5,470 nucleotides of DNA, taken from NCBI GenBank assembly GCA_049281195.1, contig JBAPRR010000348.1:1-5470 (forward strand). Reading direction: 5' to 3'. Position 1 is the first letter of the stretch, and each line of letters begins with the position of its first letter. The position numbers were made by a program, and so were the translations under genes. The notes under the pieces were generated by a model. The model made no database searches. It had not been told where the DNA came from and saw nothing but the letters and a program-made list of their open reading frames with translations. This stretch comes from JBAPRR01 sp049281195. Lineage in GTDB: Bacteria; Actinomycetota; Acidimicrobiia; Acidimicrobiales; CAVXTF01. Positions 1 to 5,393 of the stretch are shown piece by piece.

Positions 1-1
1 G

Positions 2-1156
2 GGCCAGACCTCGTTCAACCCGGCAGTGGATACCTGTCAGGTACAGGTTCAAGTGACCGCGGACGGCCGCACCAGCCCCACGTCCAGCATCGAACCTGAA
101 TACCAGGGTCCGGTCGCAGACGAACCACCGGCCGGATCGTCGACGGAGAGCTACCCGGGGCGTACCGAGCTCGACTACCTCCCGCCTCCCAAGATCACGG
201 CGGTCAGCGTCGAGACCGGTACGGCCGACGAGGCCGGCGGCAGTACTGCCGTGATCACCGGCAGGGGTCTCGGCGTGCTCGGCTTCTCCTGGTATGACGT
301 CGGTCCTTTCAGAAGCTACTTCTCGGCCAACTACGGGCTTGTCTCGGTCAGCCCCACCCAGCTGGTCGTCACCCTGCCGGCAGAGGCGCCCACGACGGCT
401 CCCCTTTCCGTGCCGGTAATGATCCAGACGCTCGGAAGTCCGAACACATCAGACGTCGAGGGGTCAGCCCCGAGCAACTCGGTCAGCGTCACCTACGAAC
501 CGACACCGACCCTCTCCGTCATGCGCGTCCTGACATCCGCAGGACAGCCCGCTCGGTACGCAGCGGGACCCACCTCCGGCGGTACGGAGGTCGAGCTGGT
601 CGGGAGCGGCTTCGGGTCAAAACCTGTCGAACAAGCGGCTTCAGGGTTCGCCGATGTCACCTTCACTGACGTCGGCGCGGCCGGAAAGAGTGGCGGCTTG
701 TCCGACGCGACAGTCACGGACCTCGAGTCGGGATCCGAGACCGCGATCACCTTCGACACCGTCGGTGATAACGCAGGCATCGACCAGGTGTCGTGGTGCA
801 ACGTGAGCGGTTGTACCGCAGCCCTCAGCAAGGATGACGTCTTCACCTACTACCCCATCGGAAACCCGTCGATCGCTTCCGTGCAGCCGAACGAGGGCAC
901 AGGCGGGACGAAGGTCGTAATCAAAGGTAGCAATCTGGGATTTGTCGAAGCGGTCTATTTCGGTACGACCAAGGCGAAGGTGTTCGCCAACGTGGCGGGC
1001 CTGCTCGACTGCGGTAGCACGACCGAGGTCACCGCTACAGCACCGTCCGAATCTGGGAATCAGAAGGTAGATGTCCGAGTGGTGACCTTGGAATCCGAAG
1101 CAACCGGTTACGGAAAGAGCCCGATCAATCCCAAGGCGGTTTTCACGTACAAATAG
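2..1156 (+). CDS. IPT/TIG-domain repeat protein, secreted or surface-exposed (3' part only)
   Basis: The reading frame is open at the left edge, so the start is missing; the GTG at 26 has no ribosome binding site and is probably internal. Counting that GTG as residue 1, three IPT/TIG-like immunoglobulin domains follow one another at about 54-158, 161-276 and 280-376. Each opens with a proline-rich linker and strand, then the typical glycine turn and 'V.I.G.G' strand: GGSTAVITGRGLG, GGTEVELVGSGFG and GGTKVVIKGSNLG. Each ends in a V.Y or VFTY strand. The first 50 or so residues look like the end of a fourth domain plus a Pro/Ser/Thr linker. TIG domains serve in adhesins, extracellular enzymes and cell-surface binding proteins. 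The protein stops right after the last strand, with no LPXTG motif, membrane anchor or other C-terminal module, so any anchor or catalytic part must lie upstream. The domain family is fairly sure; the specific function is unknown. Confidence 0.85.
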   Translation, partial: GQTSFNPAVDTCQVQVQVTADGRTSPTSSIEPEYQGPVADEPPAGSSTESYPGRTELDYLPPPKITAVSVETGTADEAGGSTAVITGRGLGVLGFSWYDVGPFRSYFSANYGLVSVSPTQLVVTLPAEAPTTAPLSVPVMIQTLGSPNTSDVEGSAPSNSVSVTYEPTPTLSVMRVLTSAGQPARYAAGPTSGGTEVELVGSGFGSKPVEQAASGFADVTFTDVGAAGKSGGLSDATVTDLESGSETAITFDTVGDNAGIDQVSWCNVSGCTAALSKDDVFTYYPIGNPSIASVQPNEGTGGTKVVIKGSNLGFVEAVYFGTTKAKVFANVAGLLDCGSTTEVTATAPSESGNQKVDVRVVTLESEATGYGKSPINPKAVFTYK

Positions 1157-1212
1157 GCTTTCTAGGTGAGCGCCATCTTCGGGACTGCTGGATAGCGGGA
1201 CCAGATCGGCCC

Positions 1213-1746
1213 TCAGCTTTGCCCCCGCTCGGGACGGAGCAGCCCATAAAGAACACTGTCTCGCCATTGTCCCGCTCGGAAGTAGAGGCCGCGTGCCACG
1301 CCCTCGCGCAGGAACCCGATTCGTTCGAGGGCACGCTGCTCAACAACGTTGTCCAGTTCGGTGCCAGCTTGGAGACGGTGGACGGGAGTTGTGGTGAACA
1401 GATAGTCGACAAGCTGGCGCTGAGCCTCGGTACCTAGGCCTTGGCCTCGGTGCTCCCGGAACAGGGCGATGCCGACCTCGAAGGTCCCCACCGGCGCCGG
1501 ACCGACCGGCCTCCAGGTCACCCAGCCGACGCAGGAGCCGTCTTCGAGGGTCACCGCGAGGAATGACGGCTTCTCCGCATGGATGAGACCGTCCTCAGGC
1601 CATCGTCGTTCAAGTTCCTTCGCCAAGGCCATGCGGAACCCGAACCATTGGAACTCCCCGGTATCGGACGGGTCTCCAGTCAACAACTCAAGTAGCCGCG
1701 AAAGCTGGCCCTCTGAGACTGGCCGGAGATGGATTGAGTCGGACAT
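1213..1746 (-). CDS. GNAT-family N-acetyltransferase (RimJ/RimL-like)
   Basis: This 177-residue protein has the usual length of a single-domain GNAT enzyme, which moves an acetyl group from acetyl-CoA to an amine on a protein or small molecule in the cytoplasm. It begins with a strand containing IHLRPV. A central strand (SCVGWVTWRP, about 71-80) leads into motif A at 91-117, where the acetyl-CoA pyrophosphate loop R100-G-Q-G-L-G105 is intact. Motif B follows, with N133 and ERIGF (141-145), the RimJ/RimL signature. The frame stays open upstream to 2007, but I chose the ATG at 1744-1746 because the fold starts about seven residues later and the added 87 residues look non-coding. The ribosome binding site is weak (GGGGA close to the ATG on the minus strand). 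The gene converges on the TIG gene, with 56 bp between the two stops. The substrate cannot be read from the sequence; antibiotic, ribosomal-protein or metabolite acetylation are all possible. Confidence 0.9.
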   Translation of the reverse strand: MSDSIHLRPVSEGQLSRLLELLTGDPSDTGEFQWFGFRMALAKELERRWPEDGLIHAEKPSFLAVTLEDGSCVGWVTWRPVGPAPVGTFEVGIALFREHRGQGLGTEAQRQLVDYLFTTTPVHRLQAGTELDNVVEQRALERIGFLREGVARGLYFRAGQWRDSVLYGLLRPERGQS

Positions 1747-1794
1747 GTTCCCCAGTGTCGCGGATGGATGAGCGCTGCAAGTTCTCCGCGGTTG

Positions 1795-1819
1795 GAGACG
1801 AGTAACGTTGTCCCGTCTC
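1795..1819. repeat. Short inverted repeat upstream of the GNAT gene
   Basis: GAGACG (1795-1800) and CGTCTC (1814-1819) are perfect inverted 6-bp arms around a 13-bp centre that itself contains the palindrome AACGTT. The repeat lies 49-73 bp upstream of the acetyltransferase start codon, a position that would suit a dimeric regulator near its promoter. Arms this short can arise by chance, and no regulator gene is present in the window. Confidence 0.25.
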
Positions 1820-2146
1820 ATCCAGAGCACCCGAGGGACCTGGCCCGTTGAAGGTGCGCCAACCGACCTAACGGCACGGTGGTACCGCCAGGAACGATGG
1901 GGAGATTCATCATTACGACCAGTCCAAACGCGGCTGTCGACCGTGACATCAAGAAATGTCTGAACCACGCGCCGGGCCATACTCCGTTCTGGCGACTGGT
2001 CTTTCAATCCCGTCGTCCGTCAGATGTCCCACCGGTTGAGGGGGAAACGGCGATAATTCACAGCCACATTTTGAAAGCCCTCGATACGCATCCGCTAACC
2101 GCAAAAGCCATCTGCGTTGACGCCAGGCGGCACTCGGGGTCCTCTC

Positions 2147-2152
2147 TATACT
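2147..2152 (+). promoter_or_regulatory. Possible -10 box for the SHOCT gene
   Basis: TATACT matches the sigma-70 -10 consensus at five of six positions and lies 31 bp before the GTG start, giving a short leader that includes the AGGAGA ribosome binding site. The best -35-like sequence, TTGACG at 2117-2122, is 24 bp away, which is too far for a standard promoter. The call therefore rests on the -10 box alone. Confidence 0.3.
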
Positions 2153-2183
2153 TGCCCTGAGCAGATCCAGAGGAGATGGGGAC

Positions 2184-2660
2184 GTGGCCGAGCGAAACGA
2201 GTCTGCTGACTACCCGTACCCGCCGGAGGACGTCTACCGAGCCACGCTCATAGCTGTCCGCACTGTCCCAGGAATGAAGGTTCAGCGCGAGGACGATGTC
2301 GCGCGGCGGATCGAAATCTCTACTCGCCTAAGTCCAATGTCCTGGGGCGACCGGGTCGTCTTGACGCTTGTGCAATCCGATGCAGGGACCCGGTTGAGCA
2401 TCTCGTCAGAGAACAAGGGCGGGAATGCGCTGGGTTGGGGAAGCGGTGGGCACCAGCAGAAGAATGTGGCCCGTCTGTTCCAGGCGATCAGTCAACAGGT
2501 CAGCGCGATCGGGCCATCACAGCGTCAAGCGTCATCCGAAGGCGCGGCATCGGCCGATATTCCCGATCAGATAAAGCAATTGGCAGACCTCAAGGACTCT
2601 GGCGTCCTCACTGAGGACGAGTTTGCGAAAAAGAAACAAGAGCTTCTCGATCGCATGTAG
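2184..2660 (+). CDS. SHOCT-domain protein
   Basis: The protein has 158 residues. The GTG start is set by a strong ribosome binding site, AGGAGA at 2171-2176, seven bases upstream. Residues 126-158 (IPDQIKQLADLKDSG, then VLTEDEFAKKKQELL) are a textbook SHOCT domain, the short two-helix C-terminal module found on many otherwise unrelated bacterial proteins and thought to mediate oligomerisation or binding. Residues 10-108 form a separate alpha/beta domain: a helix (PPEDVYRATLIAVRTV), then alternating strands ending in GTRLSISSENKGG, a Gly-rich turn and an amphipathic helix (KNVARLFQAISQQV). The strand and helix order is like small lipid- or ligand-binding START/Bet v1-type domains, but this is only a resemblance. 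A Ser/Ala/Gln linker (109-125) joins the two parts. There is no signal peptide or membrane segment, so it should be cytoplasmic. It appears to be transcribed alone. Its function is unknown. Confidence 0.85.
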   Translation: MAERNESADYPYPPEDVYRATLIAVRTVPGMKVQREDDVARRIEISTRLSPMSWGDRVVLTLVQSDAGTRLSISSENKGGNALGWGSGGHQQKNVARLFQAISQQVSAIGPSQRQASSEGAASADIPDQIKQLADLKDSGVLTEDEFAKKKQELLDRM

Positions 2661-2746
2661 GTCGACAACAAACGTCCCTTTTTTGCTTCGGCGGGGTCAT
2701 GGTCGCGGCATGCGATGCCCTATATCCGCTGGTCGAACAAAACCAT

Positions 2747-2775
2747 TTGACAATGCAATCACACGGGTCTAAGTC
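2747..2775 (+). promoter_or_regulatory. Candidate sigma-70-type promoter of the GVYG-repeat gene
   Basis: A perfect -35 box TTGACA lies at 2747-2752. Two weak -10 candidates follow: TCTAAG at 2768-2773 (spacer 15, four of six matches) and TAAGTC at 2770-2775 (spacer 17, two of six). Transcription would begin near 2781. That fits a start codon at 2812 or 2821 but leaves almost no leader for the GTG at 2791. Confidence 0.4.
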
Positions 2776-2811
2776 ATTCTTACCTTCCCGGTGGGTTGGG
2801 GGACGAGAAAG

Positions 2812-4038
2812 GTGGCCGAAGTGCCCGACGACATTGTTCACTCCAACGGCTCGCAAAATGACAATGACGGGGCTGACCGACCAACTCCCCGAGTAGGACG
2901 ACGCAAGATGCTGCTCGGGGTTGCAGCGGCAGGGGTAGGTGCGAGCGTCGTTGCGGAAGCGGAGCCTGCATCGGCGACAGATGGCAACCCGGTGCTGATT
3001 GGGGAGGCGAACAAGGCCAAGGCCACCACCTCGATTACTACGACAAAAGGAAACGGCCTGCAGGCAACGACGTCACAGAGTGGCCAAATCGGTGTTGAAG
3101 GGGTGGACACCAGCTCCGGTGGCACCGGCGTATACGGGAACTCCACCGACGGGAATGGCGTCTACGGCTACTCCGCGGCTGGTGCCTACGGTGTGGTCGG
3201 CAACTGCCATGCTTCTTCCAACGGCACCGGCGTCTACGGGGTCGTGAGCGGTGACGACGGAATCGGTGTCTGGGGCAACAGCACCGGCGATAACGGTATG
3301 GGTGTGCAGGGAATCGACCAGGGCAGTGGCACAGAGGGCATCGGCCTCTACGGGAGTTCCCGCAACGGCACCGGCGTTTATGGCACCGGCGAGGGATGTG
3401 GGGTCTACGGCACCGCCCTCGAGAACTACGGCGTCTACGGCACCTCCCCCGATTATGGGGTCTACGGCACTTCCGATACCTTCGGTGTCTTTGCCACCTC
3501 CACCAACGGCACCGCCCTATTTGCGGATGGGAACGCTGACGTGACCGGCACGCTGTCGAAGGGCGGCGGGTCGTTCAAAATCGACCATCCCGTCGACCCG
3601 GGTGGGAAGTACCTATACCACTCGTTCGTGGAATCACCCGACATGAAGAATGTCTACGACGGCACTGCCATTCTCGATGGCGACGGGAGCGCGATAGTGG
3701 AGCTGCCGGATTGGTTTGAGGCTCTCAACCGCGACTTCCGCTACACCCTGACTGCGTTGGACGTACCCGCTCCCGACTTGCACATCTCGTCGCGGATCAA
3801 AGACGCGAAGTTCTCCATCGCCGGAGGGAGGGCGAACCAGGAGGTGTCCTGGCAAGTGACCGGCATCAGACAAGACGCCTGGGCGAACGCCAACCGCATC
3901 CCGGTCGAGGTCGACAAGAAGGATGAGGACCGCGGACGTTATCTTCATCCTGAGCTGTTCGATGGTGAGGCCATTACTGCGCTGGCCAAAGCACGCGACC
4001 GCGGCCGTCGGCACCGCACGAACACTCCGATGGCCTAG
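2812..4038 (+). CDS. Tat-exported GVYG-repeat protein with conserved C-terminal domain
   Basis: With the GTG at 2812 the protein has 408 residues. GGGGGA at 2798-2803 lies 8 bp before this start; the GTG at 2821, with AAAGG 8 bp upstream, is nearly as good, while the GTG at 2791 has no ribosome binding site. Residues 27-55 form a twin-arginine signal: GRRKMLL, a mild hydrophobic stretch (GVAAAGVGASVVA) and an AxA site (PASA before TDG), so it is probably exported folded. Residues 94-240 are a Gly/Tyr/Thr-rich array of GVYG units, most regular towards its end with a nine-residue period, suggesting a beta-solenoid or fibrous stalk. Residues 254-395 form a compact domain from SFKIDHPVDP through YLYHSFVESPDMKNVY and VELPDWFEALNRDFRY to RYLHPELFDG. 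I recall this GVYG-plus-SFKIDHP arrangement from uncharacterised proteins of several environmental phyla. The last 13 residues are basic. The role is unknown; an extracellular or envelope-linked structural protein or adhesin is likely. Confidence 0.85.
   Translation: MAEVPDDIVHSNGSQNDNDGADRPTPRVGRRKMLLGVAAAGVGASVVAEAEPASATDGNPVLIGEANKAKATTSITTTKGNGLQATTSQSGQIGVEGVDTSSGGTGVYGNSTDGNGVYGYSAAGAYGVVGNCHASSNGTGVYGVVSGDDGIGVWGNSTGDNGMGVQGIDQGSGTEGIGLYGSSRNGTGVYGTGEGCGVYGTALENYGVYGTSPDYGVYGTSDTFGVFATSTNGTALFADGNADVTGTLSKGGGSFKIDHPVDPGGKYLYHSFVESPDMKNVYDGTAILDGDGSAIVELPDWFEALNRDFRYTLTALDVPAPDLHISSRIKDAKFSIAGGRANQEVSWQVTGIRQDAWANANRIPVEVDKKDEDRGRYLHPELFDGEAITALAKARDRGRRHRTNTPMA
3091..3510 (+). repeat. 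In-frame GVYG repeat array
   Basis: The 12-bp unit GG(C/G)GT(C/T)TA(C/T)GGC and close variants begin at 3127, 3157, 3229, 3373, 3400, 3430 and 3457, with a degenerate copy (GVFA) at 3484. The last five are 27, 30, 27 and 27 bp apart, giving a repeat of nine (once ten) residues of the form GVYGTSxxx. Earlier units are further apart and more diverged (GVEG, GVVG, GVWG, GVQG, GLYG). This looks like an array that grew by duplication at its 3' end. Confidence 0.8.
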
Positions 4039-4046
4039 AGCCTGGA

Positions 4047-4096
4047 CGCTCGAAACTTATGCTCCTTCCCAATGATCGAGCGCATGGTCGTTTTTT
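4047..4096 (+). terminator. Probable Rho-independent terminator after the GVYG-repeat gene
   Basis: CGCTCGA (4047-4053) and TCGAGCG (4076-4082) are perfect inverted 7-bp arms starting 8 bp after the stop codon. An alternative stem, AATGATC (4071-4077) with GGTCGTT (4086-4092), has two G-U pairs and an 8-base loop and runs directly into the T tract at 4091-4096. Either stem plus the T run would end transcription before the next gene. The large loop of the first and the wobble pairs of the second keep confidence moderate. Confidence 0.45.
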
Positions 4097-4126
4097 GTGG
4101 CCGGTTGGACAGAGAAGAGGCATGAG

Positions 4127-4155
4127 TTCACTCGATTACGCTCGATTGATATGCT
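4127..4155 (+). promoter_or_regulatory. Weak distal promoter candidate
   Basis: TTCACT (4127-4132) and TATGCT (4150-4155) are 17 bp apart, each matching its sigma-70 box at four of six positions. The spacer contains the 10-bp-spaced direct repeat CTCGATT (4131-4137, 4141-4147). If used, it would give the downstream secreted gene a leader of nearly 200 bases. Confidence 0.2.
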
Positions 4156-4243
4156 CACTTTCTCCCCGCACGTGACAGAGATGCAACGGATCTACTCGGG
4201 GCAATGCTCGGAATCTGACCAGATTGAATTGGGCTTTGCGGAA

Positions 4244-4276
4244 CTGATTGACAGTCCTGATTGTCAGGGCTAGACC
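4244..4276 (+). promoter_or_regulatory. Candidate promoter with repeat operator before the secreted gene
   Basis: A perfect -35 box TTGACA (4248-4253) is followed after 17 bp by a weak -10, TAGACC (4271-4276), placing transcription start about 70 bp before the GTG at 4354. The -35 box lies inside the first copy of an 11-bp direct repeat, CTGATTGACAG (4244-4254) and CTGATTGTCAG (4257-4267), with one mismatch. The same segment also holds the inverted arms TGACA (4249-4253) and TGTCA (4262-4266). A protein bound here would cover the polymerase site, which fits an operator. Confidence 0.4.
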
Positions 4277-4353
4277 TCCTTAAGCCAGGCTGGCATTCTC
4301 AAACCCGCTCTAAAGACATCTCTGAGGGGGAGCCACCGAGGAGGGAGCCCGCA

Positions 4354-5200
4354 GTGACCCACTTGCGGCATCCAAGGCGGACAACTCCAAGACGGCTCCG
4401 ACCTCGGAAGGCGATAGGTGTTGTCTTTGCGTGTGCAGTTATTGCCTCGACATCCCTCTCGGTAACGATTGCATCATCCGCGGAGGCGCTGTCAGGAAGC
4501 GCGACCCCTTCAAGCTTCGCCGGTTGTGTCGCCACACCGTCGGGTACGTCGACCGAGAGTGCAGGGGTCAGCTTCGATGTGCCGACGCTTTCATGCCCCA
4601 GAGGAAACCGCGACTACTTCGTGACGATCTGGCAGTGGATTCAGGTATATGGAGGGACTTACGGCGCTGCCCAAATAGCGGCATTCTGCGCTTCCGGCAA
4701 GGTCGCCAAGGTCACATACGACGCAGATGCCTTAACGTGCGCAGAGCAGGCCTGCGGTGGCGGATGCGATCTTCCCCGTTCGCGGTGTCTCCAGGGGATT
4801 CGATAACGTTCTCTGAGCACGCGATATCTGGTGATGAGGGCGCGATCTCGGCAGAGGAGCAGGACAATACGAACGACGGTTCGGTTACCTGTATGGAATA
4901 CGGCGATTTTCTACAACCGGGGAATGTCTACACGGTGATTTGCAGCGGCTCTGAGTCAAAAAATGCCCCACTGCAGCAGACCGGACCGCCTCTATGCGGA
5001 AACGGAAGCAAAGGCTTCAGGTGTTCCAAGTTCACTGCCGTAACGTTCACAAATGACACCGTCGACGGCCAATCGCTCGCATCGTGGGACCCAACCCAAT
5101 ACGACACAGTGGTCGGGAAAAAGGGATGACGACGCAGGTGAGGACTGGGAAGCTCAAGGATGGGGGCGAATCCTTCACGGATGTGTTCGTTAGTCATTGA
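4354..5200 (+). pseudogene. Secreted protein gene broken by two one-base frameshifts (possibly G1-peptidase-like)
   Basis: The GTG at 4354 has a strong ribosome binding site, GAGGAGGGA, seven bases upstream. Residues 1-20 are Arg-rich, 21-40 form a hydrophobic signal core, and AEA at 43-45 is a likely cleavage site, so the product is exported. This frame stops at 4806, but sensible protein continues one frame back from about 4776, and one frame back again from 5126 to a TGA at 5198-5200. One extra C in the run at 4774-4777 gives CDLPPFAVSPGDSITF. One extra A or G at 5118-5125 joins VVGKKG to MTTQ. The restored protein has 282 residues and many cysteines. The order of a W.W strand (93-95), a Q (107) before an AFC motif, a PGDSI strand (147-151), FTAVTFTND and a final G-x-S-F strand recalls the G1 (eqolisin) peptidase fold. 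I do not find the catalytic-glutamate motif, so activity is doubtful. The one-base losses may be real decay or sequencing error. Confidence 0.7.
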
Positions 5201-5367
5201 GAAGGACGGCAATTGATCTTCGTTAGCAAGCGTTCAGCCAACCAGACCTTTCCGTGTTCGTCTGCTATCCGCCGGGGGACTTGCTTCCAGTCAGTCGCAA
5301 CGAGCCAATCGTGATCCATCAGGCGACCCAGGCCATGCGAGTATGAATCGCCCCGGGAATGGTGACT

Positions 5368-5392
5368 GCTCCTTCCTTTGAGAGGATGGAGC
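5368..5392 (+). promoter_or_regulatory. Hairpin covering the orfA ribosome binding site
   Basis: GCTCCTTCCT (5368-5377) pairs with AGGATGGAGC (5383-5392) over ten positions with one T-T mismatch and a five-base loop. The 3' arm contains AGGA and GGAG, the only purine-rich ribosome binding candidates before the ATG at 5394, so an RNA carrying both arms would hide the translation start. Confidence 0.5.
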
Positions 5393-5393
5393 G

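Larger units (their letters stand above)
1747..2183. other. Intergenic gap without a convincing gene
   Basis: This gap separates the divergent GNAT and SHOCT genes, so it should hold both promoters. A 93-codon plus-strand frame at 1879-2160 starts with GTG but has no ribosome binding site, no preference for GC in third positions and no recognisable motif. The minus-strand frame that extends the GNAT ORF to 2007 is Arg/Ser-rich and equally featureless. The only structured element I see is the short inverted repeat at 1795-1819, listed separately. A decayed gene cannot be excluded. Confidence 0.5.

Noticed and set aside
1157..1212. Shared bidirectional terminator between the TIG and GNAT genes
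   Set aside because: The best stem is four base pairs (CTGG/CCAG) and no T tract is present on either strand.
641..1267. A long minus-strand ORF opposite the TIG gene
   Set aside because: It overlaps well-supported TIG domains and its translation is Arg/Asp-rich without any family signature; it is a shadow of GC-rich coding DNA.
1879..2160. A 93-codon plus-strand ORF
   Set aside because: It has no ribosome binding site, no GC bias at third positions and no recognisable motif.
2661..2690. Terminator at the T run (2679-2684) after the SHOCT gene
   Set aside because: No convincing stem lies directly before the T run on the plus strand.
3091..3510. CRISPR-like array
   Set aside because: The repeats are short, in frame and degenerate at codon third positions, and they encode GVYG units in an intact gene.
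4771..4779. Programmed -1 frameshift as the cause of the first frame change
   Set aside because: The in-frame codons CTT-CCC-CGT do not form an X-XXY-YYZ slippery heptamer, slipping from CCC to TCC would break pairing, and a second -1 shift 350 bp later would also be needed.
4431..5129. A separate 232-codon gene in the frame of the downstream fragment
   Set aside because: Before about 4776 this frame is Arg/Cys-rich nonsense opposite a clear signal peptide in the other frame. Only its last 118 or so codons look like protein, and they belong to the broken gene.
5156..5175. AAGGAT/ATCCTT hairpin as a terminator
   Set aside because: It lacks a T tract and lies inside the restored coding region, before the stop at 5198-5200.
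5186..5226. Direct repeat TTCGTTAG (5186-5193 and 5219-5226) as an attachment site or IS target duplication
   Set aside because: It is only 8 bp, neither copy sits at the inferred IS boundary, and it probably arose by chance.
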